A stretch of 52,847 nucleotides of DNA from Candidatus Woesebacteria bacterium RBG_16_42_24. GTDB lineage: Bacteria; Patescibacteriota; Microgenomatia; UBA8517. The notes under the pieces were generated by a model that searched no databases, was not told where the DNA came from, and worked only from the letters and a program-made list of their open reading frames with translations. Below, piece by piece: positions 34,327-44,307 of the stretch (its first letter is position 1; every line of letters starts with the position of its first letter). The translations under genes and the position numbers were made by a program. The DNA lies in assembly GCA_001792115.1 (NCBI GenBank), contig MGFX01000001.1, forward strand, positions 69,847-122,693. Direction: 5' to 3'.

Positions 34327-36927
34327 TCAGCATTCAGAATGTCCGCAGGAGTAGCATTTGGAGCAACCCTCTTCGTAAACCAGAGAGCTTGCGCCGCAGG
34401 AGGGACAAAGGTCCCCGGCTGGCTGGCCGGAGGGTAAATAAATTTGAGGGGTAGGGCTTTCCGGAATTAAATTTATCCCGGGAGAAACTTGTGCCTCATC
34501 CGCCCTTGCAGTCAATTCTCCATTACCGCTTGTCCCATTAGTAGTTTCGGCTGGAGCCGCTACGGGGTCGACCAATAAACCCTCTTTTGAGGGCAGTCCT
34601 TGGACAGAACTTTGCGCCACCATAACAGCTCCAGCTTCACCGTTAACGGCGTAATGCATCTTTGCATCGCCATTTAGCTTAAATCCGTAGTGGGTAGAAA
34701 GGGCAAAGGAAATGGCATCGGGCAAGGAACGAATTTTATTGGGTCCAAATCCTACCGAACGCCTCCCGCCAATACCCGCAAGTTGTGTAGCAATTTCCAT
34801 GGCTCGATCTCTCGGCATAAGACTCCCCCTAAAACGGAGTGCGGTTGAAATAGTCCTTCCAAGTGCTTCTGCCATGGCGGCTACGTCGCTTCCGGCTTTA
34901 CCTACGTTTACAAATATTTCAAGAGGGGAAGCATTCTCGTCCTGATTTATCGTTATAAAGGCAGTACCAACTGGGGTCTCGAGTTTGTAAGTGGAACCAG
35001 CCACCTTAAAAGGTCTTACCCTAAGGGGCTCGGTTTCGTTACCTTCCTCTTTCACCTTTTCTTTTATCCCAAGATTTAGAACCTGGGCGTCTTTGCACCC
35101 GTCGCGAAAAACGGTTATACCCTTGCAATTTGTGTTCCAAGCTAAAAGATAAGCCTTTTTGATATCATCAATCGTCGAATCGTGTCTTAAGTTAATCGTC
35201 TTGGAAACTGCATTTTCGGTGTATTTCTGGAAAACCGCCTGTACCCTGATGTGCCAATCCAGATCTATTTCGTGGGCTGTGCCAAAAAGGGCCTTAACGT
35301 CAACCGGGATTCCTTCGATACCCCTTATTACCCCCTCCTCCTCAACCTTTTGCCTTATCTCATCTGTCCAAAAACCTTTTTCCTTAGCAATTTCAACAAG
35401 CTTCGGGTTAATGAAAGTTAGCTTCCTATCTAAGTGTTTATCTTTAACAATATGTTGAAAAGCAATTGCAAAGAGCGGCTCAATTCCCGATGATGCCCCT
35501 GCAATTATTGAGATTGAGCCCGTGGGGGCAATTGTGGTAACCGTCGAATTTCTCCTGGGTTTTTTATAAATGCTTTGAGAAAAGAGCGGGAAAGGTCCTC
35601 TTTGCCTGGCCAACTCCTCGGAGGTTTTGACTGCCCCATCTTGAATAAATCTCATCACTTTGTCGGCCATAGATAGTGCTTCTTCGCTATCAAACGGGAT
35701 GCCAAGTGCAATCAACATGTCAGCCCAACCCCCGACCCCTAGCCCAATTCTCCTTATAGCAAGTGAAGTTTGTCTAATCTGGGGAATCGTGTAGGGATTC
35801 ATTTCAATCACTCCGTCCAAAAATCTTCCAGAGAGGGCTACCACCTGCCCTAGTCTTTCCCAATCGAGGACCTTTCGACCATTTTTCTCCTTGACCAGAT
35901 AGCCCAAAAATATGCTTCCTAAGTTGCAAGAATCATAGGGATAAAGGGGTTGCTCTCCACAGGGATTAGTCGATTCAACTGGCCCTAAGCTGGGAACGGG
36001 ATTGGCGGTTCCTTTATTTATCCTATCTATAAAAACCAAACCCGGGTCTCCCGTTCTCCATGCCCCGTCCGCAATCTCGTCAAAAACTTTCCTAGCCGAA
36101 AGTCTGCCTACAACTTTACCGTCTTTGGGATTAACTAATTCATATTTTCCATTCGCAGCAAACGCCTTCATAAATTTATCAGTTATGGCAACCGAAATAT
36201 TGAAATTGGTAATCCCACCGTCTTCCTTGCAATGAATAAATTCCAATATGTCTGGGTGGTCAACCCTCAAAATTCCCATATTTGCCCCCCTCCTTTTGCC
36301 TCCCTGTTTAACCTCGTTGGTTGCTGCGTCAAAAATTCTCATGAAGGATACGGGCCCGGATGCCACCCCACGAGAGGATTTGACCATTGACCCCCGGGGA
36401 CGTAGGCGGCTAAATGCAAAACCAGTTCCACCCCCTGTTTGGTGAATCAAGGCCTGGTATTTTACTGCGTCAAAAATCCCGACCAGAGAATCTTCAACCG
36501 GGAGCACAAAACAAGCAGAATATTGAAGGTTGTTACCCGTTCCCGCGTTCATAAGTGTTGGAGAATTAGGAAGAAATTCGTGAGTTACTAAGATTTTATA
36601 ATACTCTCTTGCAAGCTCGGTAACTTCCTTCCTTTTTAACCCCCACCTGGCATCCGCCGAGGCAATTTCCCAGGCAACCCTCCAGCAGAGCTCATCCGGA
36701 GTCTCGACTATCTTCCCGTTTTTATCCTTAACTAAATAACGTTCCTCTAAAACTTTGACGGCTTGCTCGGTCCAAACTCCATAAGGCAAATCTTTGGGGC
36801 GCCCTGGCATCTTACCAACCTTGCTAAATATCTCTCTTCTTACATCCGGATATGGAGTAAACTTTAAAGTTTCTAAGGATAAGTGTTCAGATTTTGTCTG
36901 AACTCCATTTGTCTTCTTCTTGTTCAT
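34327..36927 (-). CDS. nrdJ: adenosylcobalamin-dependent (class II) ribonucleotide reductase
   Basis: SPTLMNAG, FNISVAITDKFM, NPCGE, NTNCKGITVFRDG, C-terminal Cys-rich zinc/redox tail. Confidence 0.93.
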   Translation of the reverse strand: MNKKKTNGVQTKSEHLSLETLKFTPYPDVRREIFSKVGKMPGRPKDLPYGVWTEQAVKVLEERYLVKDKNGKIVETPDELCWRVAWEIASADARWGLKRKEVTELAREYYKILVTHEFLPNSPTLMNAGTGNNLQYSACFVLPVEDSLVGIFDAVKYQALIHQTGGGTGFAFSRLRPRGSMVKSSRGVASGPVSFMRIFDAATNEVKQGGKRRGANMGILRVDHPDILEFIHCKEDGGITNFNISVAITDKFMKAFAANGKYELVNPKDGKVVGRLSARKVFDEIADGAWRTGDPGLVFIDRINKGTANPVPSLGPVESTNPCGEQPLYPYDSCNLGSIFLGYLVKEKNGRKVLDWERLGQVVALSGRFLDGVIEMNPYTIPQIRQTSLAIRRIGLGVGGWADMLIALGIPFDSEEALSMADKVMRFIQDGAVKTSEELARQRGPFPLFSQSIYKKPRRNSTVTTIAPTGSISIIAGASSGIEPLFAIAFQHIVKDKHLDRKLTFINPKLVEIAKEKGFWTDEIRQKVEEEGVIRGIEGIPVDVKALFGTAHEIDLDWHIRVQAVFQKYTENAVSKTINLRHDSTIDDIKKAYLLAWNTNCKGITVFRDGCKDAQVLNLGIKEKVKEEGNETEPLRVRPFKVAGSTYKLETPVGTAFITINQDENASPLEIFVNVGKAGSDVAAMAEALGRTISTALRFRGSLMPRDRAMEIATQLAGIGGRRSVGFGPNKIRSLPDAISFALSTHYGFKLNGDAKMHYAVNGEAGAVMVAQSSVQGLPSKEGLLVDPVAAPAETTNGTSGNGELTARADEAQVSPGINLIPESPTPQIYLPSGQPAGDLCPSCGASSLVYEEGCSKCYSCGHSEC

Positions 36928-36948
36928 TTAGGTTTTTTGGTAATTAAA

Positions 36949-37386
36949 CTATCTAATCGCTTTTTCAAAATCTGTCAAGTCTTCAAATTCTAAATACACG
37001 CTAGCAAATCTCAACCAGGCCACCCTATCGATCTTCTTGAGTCTTTTTAATACTGCCTCGCCAATCGCCCTGGATGAAACCTCTTCTTTCTCCCGCTTCA
37101 GCATTTCTCTTTCAACTTCATTTACAATGTCATCAACAAGCTCCAGTGACACAGGTCTTTTTTCTATCGCTCTTAAAATTCCCCTCTTTACCTTTTCTCT
37201 ATCAAAAGATTCTCGTCTCCCGCCTTTTTTAACAACCCAAAGGATGGTATCCCTTACTTTTTCAAAAGTAGTGAAGCGCTTGCCGCACTTTTTACATTCG
37301 CGCCTCCTCCTTATCCCTCCTCCATCCTCAACGACCCTGGACTCTAGTACCTCTGTATCGGTTCCCGCACAAAAAGGACACTTCAT
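36949..37386 (-). CDS. nrdR: transcriptional regulator NrdR
   Basis: MKCPFCAGTDTEVLESR..RRRECKKCGKRFTTFE zinc ribbon + ATP-cone. Confidence 0.96.
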   Translation of the reverse strand: MKCPFCAGTDTEVLESRVVEDGGGIRRRRECKKCGKRFTTFEKVRDTILWVVKKGGRRESFDREKVKRGILRAIEKRPVSLELVDDIVNEVEREMLKREKEEVSSRAIGEAVLKRLKKIDRVAWLRFASVYLEFEDLTDFEKAIR

Positions 37387-37426
37387 AATTTATTCCACAA
37401 CAAGGGTTTCACGAGTGTAAAGCAGA

Positions 37427-37474
37427 AACACTATTTATAGCCTTAAGACTGATAATCAAACACTATATCTAGTC
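37427..37474. promoter_or_regulatory. tandem NrdR boxes
   Basis: AACACTATTTATAGCC (37427-37442) and AACACTATATCTAGTC (37459-37474), spaced 32 bp, upstream of nrdR-nrdJ. Confidence 0.8.
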
Positions 37475-37625
37475 AGTCAACTACCAACAAACGGGTCAAA
37501 TCATATCAGCTTACGCACGGAGTCTGCGTAAAGTTTTAAGGTTTTACGTAATTTTTGCGGAAATTTTTGGACGGTAAAACATAAAATTTTTTCTCGCGAT
37601 AACTTTCTTATTTCAAAAGATTTAA

Positions 37626-38249
37626 TTAGTCCCATTCCGAAGGGCTTTTTGGAGCCTCTTCCCCCTTCTCCTGTAAAGCATTTCTTTCACTAATAAAGAC
37701 ACCTTCCGTAATATTTTTTATTTTTATAATATCGGGTGTAGCGTCTTGGGGCGCAATTGTCAAGATATCGGCAATTTCCTCTCTATGTTTGAGGGCGGCA
37801 AAAGTAATCCTTCTGGTGAGAATTCCCGTATCATCTCCCTCATCCCGACAGCTTTGCTCAAGCCTTGCCGCTTCCTCAAGATATTTTTCTGCCTTAAGCA
37901 GTATCATCGTACCCAATTCATACTCTCCTTTTTCAAAAAGAATTTTACTTGCAACAATCCTCTTATCCGCAAAAAGAAGACTTAATTCTGCCTTCCTTAA
38001 CTTGCTTGGAGTGAGTGTCAGCCAAAGCTTGTCCCTGGCTACCTTTAGAAACCACAGGGGGCTATCGGGAAGTATACGTCCTGGAAAAGCCAGCTCATAG
38101 TCAATCTTTTCTTCTTGCTCTTCCCACCCTACCCCTCCCGGTGGAAGAGAAAACGAATACTCAATTGCTGCACTTCTTAAAATTGAAGTAAATAAAATGC
38201 CAAGTCCAAAGGCGACCAAGAAACTAATTGCCAAAGCCTTAAGAATCAT
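37626..38249 (-). CDS. DUF5667-like membrane protein
   Basis: FPGRILPDSPLWFLKVARDKLWLTLTPSKLRKAELSLLFADKRI. Confidence 0.7.
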   Translation of the reverse strand: MILKALAISFLVAFGLGILFTSILRSAAIEYSFSLPPGGVGWEEQEEKIDYELAFPGRILPDSPLWFLKVARDKLWLTLTPSKLRKAELSLLFADKRIVASKILFEKGEYELGTMILLKAEKYLEEAARLEQSCRDEGDDTGILTRRITFAALKHREEIADILTIAPQDATPDIIKIKNITEGVFISERNALQEKGEEAPKSPSEWD

Positions 38250-38776
38250 TGGGTAATTTTACACTCGCGGAAGGTTTTATCCATTGTATCTAAAATTAGT
38301 TCGATATTTTTACCCGCTTCTTCATAGCTAACTACATTCCTTTCTTCAGGAAACCAATGAAAAAGCAGATTACGGGAACTCTTCCAAGTTTCCCACATGG
38401 AGTCCGCAAGCTTTGGCCCGTGGCAGAATTGAACTATCTTGTCATATACACTCTCATGCCTAAATTCTTTATCGAGAGAGGGGTTTAGAGCCTTGCCTAC
38501 TCTAAAGTGTTTGCCGTAGAAATCCTCGTGGGTAATAAAGCCGAGATCTAAGAAAACTTTTTTTAAGAATCCCTCGTAGGCTTTGGCTGCGGGGAATACT
38601 ACGAAAGAGTAATCGTGGAATCTTTCTTGCCAGGTTCCTACGTTATTATAAAGTTTTACAGATTCCTTTAGAAGTTCCTGAAGATCCTCGTGCAAGTACC
38701 TCCACCAAATTTTTTCTTCAAGATTAACGTCCATGGCCTCTCCAATACTGTAGCAAACTTTCAAGTCCCGAGGCAA
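38246..38776 (-). CDS. RnlA/LsoA-like HEPN-domain protein
   Basis: FPAAKAYEGFLKKVFLDLGF and RNLLFH (Rx4H) in a helical context; internal start at 38734 possible. Confidence 0.6.
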   Translation of the reverse strand: MPRDLKVCYSIGEAMDVNLEEKIWWRYLHEDLQELLKESVKLYNNVGTWQERFHDYSFVVFPAAKAYEGFLKKVFLDLGFITHEDFYGKHFRVGKALNPSLDKEFRHESVYDKIVQFCHGPKLADSMWETWKSSRNLLFHWFPEERNVVSYEEAGKNIELILDTMDKTFRECKITQ

Positions 38777-38837
38777 TTGAATATACTACAAGGGTACACC
38801 CCCACACCAACACGTTGGTGAGGGGGTAAAAGGTTAA

Positions 38838-41090
38838 ATGGTAAAAAGTAACAGAAAGCCCAGAAAAAGGGCGCCAAAAAAAACTCAAAAAGGTCTTTGG
38901 CCAAGGGTAAAATCCTTTTTTTCAGATAGAAAAAGGGTTAAGGCAGTGGCTTTTTTTGCTACGCTAATTGCATTTTTGATATGGCTATTTTGGGGAATCC
39001 CCCTTCCAACAGCACTGACATCAGGGGAGTATCCTGTCTCGACCAAACTCTTTGACAGAAACGGAAAACTCATCTACGAAATTTATACCGACAAAAGAAG
39101 AACACCAGTTAGTCTCGAGGAGCTCCCCGATTACGTTTGGCAATCTACCCTAGCGGTAGAGGACAAAGATTTTTACAAACATTTCGGTTTTTCAACCGCT
39201 GGAATAACAAGGGCCGCATACAATATTATTTTTAAACAAAAACTCCAGGGTGGATCAACTCTCACTCAGCAACTGGTTAAAAACGTCCTACTCTCCCCCG
39301 AAAGAACTGTTAGGAGAAAGCTTAGGGAGGTTGCGCTGACAGTTGTTGTGGAAGCAATCTACTCCAAAGATCAAATATTAGAGATGTATCTTAACCAAAT
39401 CCCCTACGGCTCAACCTCCTATGGAATCGAGTCAGCGGCGGAACTATATTTTGGAAAACAGGCCCGTGATCTTACACTCGCTGAGGCGGCGCTTCTTGCC
39501 GGACTACCACAAGCTCCGACTAGGTATTCTCCCTTCGGATCTCACCCCGAAGATGCAAAAGGCCGCCAAGAGGTAGTTCTTTCAAGGATGGTTGAGGACG
39601 GCTATATTACCCAGGAAAAGGCGGACGAAGCCCATGGCGAGGCGTTAAAATACGCCGAAATTACTGCACCCAAAGCCCCCCATTTTGCACTCTGGGTCAA
39701 AGAGCAATTGGCTGAAAAATACGGGGAGGCGGTTGTTGAACAGGGAGGACTCCGAGTTAAAACTACCCTTGACCTTGATCTTCAGGAATTTGCCCAGGAG
39801 GCTGTGGCAACCGAGGTTGCAAAACTCAAGGGCGCAAACGTTGGGAATGGAGCGGCGCTAGTTACAAGGCCAATAAGTGGGGAAATCCTAGCTATGGTAG
39901 GATCCAAGGATTATTTTGCAGAGGACGAGGATGGGAAAGTAAATGTTACACTTGCCAGGCGCCAGCCTGGTTCTTCGATAAAACCCTTGAACTATGCTTT
40001 GGCGATAAAGGATAAAAAGATTACACTCGCAACTGCCCTTGCCGACGTACCAACTTGCTTTTCAGTCTTAGGACAGCCGACTTACTGTCCCGTAAATTAC
40101 GACGGCTCTTTTCACGGCCTCGTCCAAGCCCGATTTGCACTCGGAAATTCATATAATCTTCCGGCCGTAAGGGTACTCGCCCTAAACGGGCTCGAAAACT
40201 TCGTAAATTTTGCTAAAGAAATGGGAATTACAACTTTCCAGGATCCTTCAAATTATGGGTTATCATTAACTCTCGGCGGCGGAGAAGTTAAGCCCTTCGA
40301 TATGGCCGTTGCTTTTGGAGTTCTTGCTAATGAAGGAGTCAAGGTTCCATTAGTTTCGATCCTTAAGGTCGAAGATTGGAAAGGAAAGGTTATAGAGGAA
40401 GTCGAAGCAGGGGAAATTGAGGGCGACAGGGTTCTTCCTAGCGAAGTTACATTTCTTGTTTCTCACACTCTCCATGATAATAACGCCAGAAGTCAAGCTT
40501 TTGGCGCCAGCTCCTTTCTAAATGTACGCGGACACCCAGAGGTTTCCGTCAAAACTGGAACAACCAACGATAGGCGTGATAATTGGACGATAGGTTACAC
40601 CTCACACGCATTGGTTGTCTCTTGGGTTGGAAATAACGATAACACCGAAATGAGCGGTGCAGTCTCTGGAGTCTCGGGTGCTTCCCCAATATGGAATAGG
40701 ATAATGCAGGAGGTTTTGGGAAAAGCCGAAGACGGATTCTACAACGAAAGCGACGAGGGACACGCCTGGCCAACACAACCTGATGGTGTTGTAGGACGAA
40801 ATATTTGTGTAACTACTGGATTTATTCCATCAGGACCGGACGATAACCCCGGTTGTCCAACCCGCTTTGAATATTTCTTGAAGGACTCGCTTCCTCTAGC
40901 AGGAGGCGAGGTGAGACAGGATATTCAGATTGATAAAACCAATGGACAACTGGCCTTTCCCGATACACTTGCTGAATTTATAGAAACCCAAAACCATCCC
41001 GTCTATATAGACCCCTTGGGAACCCTCTATTGTCTCGATTGCCCAATAGCTAGCCGCTCGGCAACTATTAAATATCCAATTAATTTCTAG
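38838..41090 (+). CDS. penicillin-binding protein 1A (GT51 + transpeptidase), paralog 1
   Basis: EDKDFYKHFGFS, GGSTLTQQLVKN, PGSSIKPLNYA, KTGTTND. Confidence 0.95.
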   Translation: MVKSNRKPRKRAPKKTQKGLWPRVKSFFSDRKRVKAVAFFATLIAFLIWLFWGIPLPTALTSGEYPVSTKLFDRNGKLIYEIYTDKRRTPVSLEELPDYVWQSTLAVEDKDFYKHFGFSTAGITRAAYNIIFKQKLQGGSTLTQQLVKNVLLSPERTVRRKLREVALTVVVEAIYSKDQILEMYLNQIPYGSTSYGIESAAELYFGKQARDLTLAEAALLAGLPQAPTRYSPFGSHPEDAKGRQEVVLSRMVEDGYITQEKADEAHGEALKYAEITAPKAPHFALWVKEQLAEKYGEAVVEQGGLRVKTTLDLDLQEFAQEAVATEVAKLKGANVGNGAALVTRPISGEILAMVGSKDYFAEDEDGKVNVTLARRQPGSSIKPLNYALAIKDKKITLATALADVPTCFSVLGQPTYCPVNYDGSFHGLVQARFALGNSYNLPAVRVLALNGLENFVNFAKEMGITTFQDPSNYGLSLTLGGGEVKPFDMAVAFGVLANEGVKVPLVSILKVEDWKGKVIEEVEAGEIEGDRVLPSEVTFLVSHTLHDNNARSQAFGASSFLNVRGHPEVSVKTGTTNDRRDNWTIGYTSHALVVSWVGNNDNTEMSGAVSGVSGASPIWNRIMQEVLGKAEDGFYNESDEGHAWPTQPDGVVGRNICVTTGFIPSGPDDNPGCPTRFEYFLKDSLPLAGGEVRQDIQIDKTNGQLAFPDTLAEFIETQNHPVYIDPLGTLYCLDCPIASRSATIKYPINF

Positions 41091-41125
41091 CTCAAAAATT
41101 ACTCATACGTGCTAAAATAGGGCCG

Positions 41126-43600
41126 ATGGCCCGAGGAGCCAGAAAAAAACCGGATGTATTCCTTGCCCCAAAAATAAATTTTAAAGTCCTGACGCTAACT
41201 AAAGGGCTTCTTGTCGGCGTCGGAAAACCCCTCTTTTATCTCCTCTCTTTCGCGGTTATCTTAGTTCTTTTTATCTCCTACCACCTGGGAGGTCTTATTA
41301 CCTCCCTAATTTCTCTATTTTTTAAATCTCTCAAGCGAGCAATAAAAGTAAAAGCCCCTAAGCTAAAGCTAAAAATTTCCAAGGTTAAGAAACCCAAAAT
41401 TCCCACCTGGCCCACGCGACTTTTCTTACTTAAACTAAGGCTGAAACTTCTTCGAATTCCAAAAATTAAGATTCCTAAGATTAGAATTCGATTAGGAGCA
41501 CTTCTTCTGACTGTACTTCTACTTCCTTTTGCTTTAGCATTTAGCTTTTGGATTTTATTCTTGCGCGACCTCCCCTCCCCTCAAGAGCTAACCACCCGAG
41601 AAATCGAAGTCTCGACGAAAATTTACGACCGAAATGGAGTTCTTCTTTATAAAATTTTCGAAGACCAAAATAGAACTATAGTCCCCTTAACTGAAATTCC
41701 ATTGCAGGTAAGACTTGCAACACTTGCCATTGAAGACGCCGAATTTTATACCCATCCGGGCTTTTCCCTTAAGGGCATCTTTAGGGCACTAGCACGGAAT
41801 ATTTCAACTGGGGAGCTAACCGGAGGCTCAACAATTACTCAACAACTCGTAAAAAATGCTCTCCTTTCCCCTGAAAAGACCTTTACCCGAAAAGTCCGCG
41901 AGGTAATCCTTTCTATTTGGGTTGAGTTAACTTACACCAAAGACGAAATCTTGGAAATGTATTTGAATGAGGTTTCTTATGGGGGAACTGCATACGGCAT
42001 ACAGGAGGCTTCTCAAGTCTATTTTGAGAAGGATGTTGATGAGCTTTCTTTGGGCGAGGCGGCGCTTTTGGCCGGACTTCCCAAAAGCCCAACTAGTTTC
42101 TCTCCTTTTGGACCAAATCCCCAAGCATCCCTTGAAAGGCAAAGAGAAGTACTAAGACTCATGGTTATCAATAAATTTATTACTACCGAGGAAGCCCAAA
42201 GGGCAATTGAAGCGGGTCTAGTCTTTGCTCCTAATAAAACCGATATCAAGGCTCCCCATTTTGTTATGTTTGTAAAACAAGCTCTAGTTGATAAATACGG
42301 CGAAGAAGTTGTCGAGAAGGGCGGGCTTGAGGTAACCACAACCCTTGATTACGACATTCAAAGACTCGCAGAGGAGGCGATAAAAACCGAACTAGAAAAA
42401 CTCGGGAAGCTAAATGTTGGAAACGGAGCGACTTTAGTTGTTAGTCCTTCTACGGGAGAGGTCTTGGCAATGGTAGGTTCTAAGGACTATTTTGACACGG
42501 CCCATGACGGAAACGTAAACGTAGTCACCGCCCCAAGACAACCCGGCTCCTCAATCAAGGTCGTTAACTATTCTTATGCTTTATCAAATGGTTTTACTCC
42601 GGCAACAATTCTTTCCGACACACCCGTGACTTTTTCGGTTCCGGGTCAACCTCCCTACTCTCCCAAAAATTACGACGGGGCTTTCCGGGGCAATCTCCCC
42701 CTGAGGAATGCCCTCGCAGAATCAAGAAACGTACCAGCTGTCAAGGTTTTGGCAAGCTACGGTGTAACCAAAATGATTGAGCAGGGAGTTAGTATGGGAA
42801 TTACTACCTGGACCGACCCTTCTCGTTATGGGCTCTCTCTAACCCTAGGCGGCGGGGAGGTGAAACTAATTGACTTGGCCAAGGTATATGCGACGGTTGC
42901 AAATTATGGCAAGAGGCCGGAATTTACTGCAATTAGGCGTGTAACCAACTACAAAGGAAAAGTCTTAGATGCTAATTGCGAAAGCGCCAAGAGTGACGGA
43001 TTTGCCGAAGTTGCGGCTAAAGAAGCCGCTTGTGAATGGGAACAGGTGGTTGATCCTAGGGTAGCATTCATCTTAATTGACATCTTGAAAGATAACGCTG
43101 CCCGCGCCCCAGCTTTTGGGAGCTCTTCCCAACTCGTAATTTCGGGTCGGAACGATGTCGCTGTAAAGACAGGTACCAGTAACGATTTAAGGGATAACTT
43201 AACCATTGGCTTTAACCAGGAATTCTTAGTGGCTGTCTGGGTCGGAAATAACGATAACTCGCCAATGGCCAGAATTGCATCAGGCGTAACCGGAGCTGCC
43301 CCAATTTGGAATAAAATAATGAGCGGAGTACTTGCCCGCACACTGAATCATCCCTGGGAGCCTCCTTCGGGATTAGTTCAAATTTCCGTTTGTCCCCTAA
43401 CCGGTACGCTCTCCTGCGAAGGATGCGCGACGAGGACGGAGTGGTTTTTGGAAGAAACAAAACCCATCAAGGCGTGCGTCCTAAAACAAGAAGATGACGC
43501 AAAAGCTCCGCAGATCCTCGAACCAGCTCCGGCAATTGAAGTTATACCCCAACCCCTTGTGACGCCGAAACCTCGGCGTTGGAGACGTCTCCAGTTTTAA
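41126..43600 (+). CDS. penicillin-binding protein 1A, paralog 2
   Basis: EDAEFYTHPGFS, GGSTITQQLVKN, PGSSIKVVNYS, KTGTSND. Confidence 0.95.
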   Translation: MARGARKKPDVFLAPKINFKVLTLTKGLLVGVGKPLFYLLSFAVILVLFISYHLGGLITSLISLFFKSLKRAIKVKAPKLKLKISKVKKPKIPTWPTRLFLLKLRLKLLRIPKIKIPKIRIRLGALLLTVLLLPFALAFSFWILFLRDLPSPQELTTREIEVSTKIYDRNGVLLYKIFEDQNRTIVPLTEIPLQVRLATLAIEDAEFYTHPGFSLKGIFRALARNISTGELTGGSTITQQLVKNALLSPEKTFTRKVREVILSIWVELTYTKDEILEMYLNEVSYGGTAYGIQEASQVYFEKDVDELSLGEAALLAGLPKSPTSFSPFGPNPQASLERQREVLRLMVINKFITTEEAQRAIEAGLVFAPNKTDIKAPHFVMFVKQALVDKYGEEVVEKGGLEVTTTLDYDIQRLAEEAIKTELEKLGKLNVGNGATLVVSPSTGEVLAMVGSKDYFDTAHDGNVNVVTAPRQPGSSIKVVNYSYALSNGFTPATILSDTPVTFSVPGQPPYSPKNYDGAFRGNLPLRNALAESRNVPAVKVLASYGVTKMIEQGVSMGITTWTDPSRYGLSLTLGGGEVKLIDLAKVYATVANYGKRPEFTAIRRVTNYKGKVLDANCESAKSDGFAEVAAKEAACEWEQVVDPRVAFILIDILKDNAARAPAFGSSSQLVISGRNDVAVKTGTSNDLRDNLTIGFNQEFLVAVWVGNNDNSPMARIASGVTGAAPIWNKIMSGVLARTLNHPWEPPSGLVQISVCPLTGTLSCEGCATRTEWFLEETKPIKACVLKQEDDAKAPQILEPAPAIEVIPQPLVTPKPRRWRRLQF

Positions 43601-44288
43601 TCCTTTTCAACTCTTCGTACATAAGATACGGAAGGAGAATATAGTAAGGGCTAAAAAGCGTTAGCGCCAGGGGACCTACTATCGGAATGAAAGACACAAC
43701 TACCTGGATAAGAATATAAAAAAGTATAAAAACCATACTTCTCCCCAGAACCTGCCAAAAATATCCGGAAACCAAAATCTTACTCCTTCTTAATGCGTCC
43801 CTCACCCCAAGCTTACCCTCGACTATTATGTAGTTTGCAAAAGCATACCAAACTAAGACCAAAATTCCTGGGATAATAAGAAGTAGAAAACCTCCGGCAA
43901 GAGCAAGTCCAACCACAAATGTGGTTAAAGCATATTTGCCTACTCTCGGCCAGGTAAGCCTGAAAGTTTCCTTTACCCCTTTTATCTCGCCTGCCAAGAC
44001 TAAAGAAACTGCCTTAATAATAGTTGCTTGAAACCAAACTCCCCAAACAATGCTGGCTACGATAGAAACGAGAAAGAGTATCAAAATGAAGATCGTTGCA
44101 CCACCCAAATCCGGCTCTTCCCCCCCAAAAAACCCTAAAAGAAAAAGTGGAGAAAGCAAGGCTAAACTTGCCAAGACGCCAAAGAGATTTATTTTGGTCA
44201 GATAAAAGAGATTTTGCCTTTTGAAATAAATCTCAAAAGAATGTTTAACGAATTCCCAAGGAGTAGGAAGTTTCTCTTTACTCATCAA
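43542..44288 (-). CDS. multi-TM membrane protein (glycerophosphoryl-diester-phosphodiesterase membrane-domain type)
   Basis: WEFVKHSFEIYFKRQNLF..., repeated TM segments, WFQATIIKAVSLVLAGE; 59-nt convergent overlap with PBP paralog 2. Confidence 0.6.
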   Translation of the reverse strand: MMSKEKLPTPWEFVKHSFEIYFKRQNLFYLTKINLFGVLASLALLSPLFLLGFFGGEEPDLGGATIFILILFLVSIVASIVWGVWFQATIIKAVSLVLAGEIKGVKETFRLTWPRVGKYALTTFVVGLALAGGFLLLIIPGILVLVWYAFANYIIVEGKLGVRDALRRSKILVSGYFWQVLGRSMVFILFYILIQVVVSFIPIVGPLALTLFSPYYILLPYLMYEELKRIKTGDVSNAEVSASQGVGV

Positions 44289-44307
44289 TTTAAGATTAAT
44301 AGAAGTC

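Noticed and set aside
38838-43600. Tandem PBP1A genes as a novel system
   Set aside because: Ordinary paralogous class A PBPs with all catalytic motifs.
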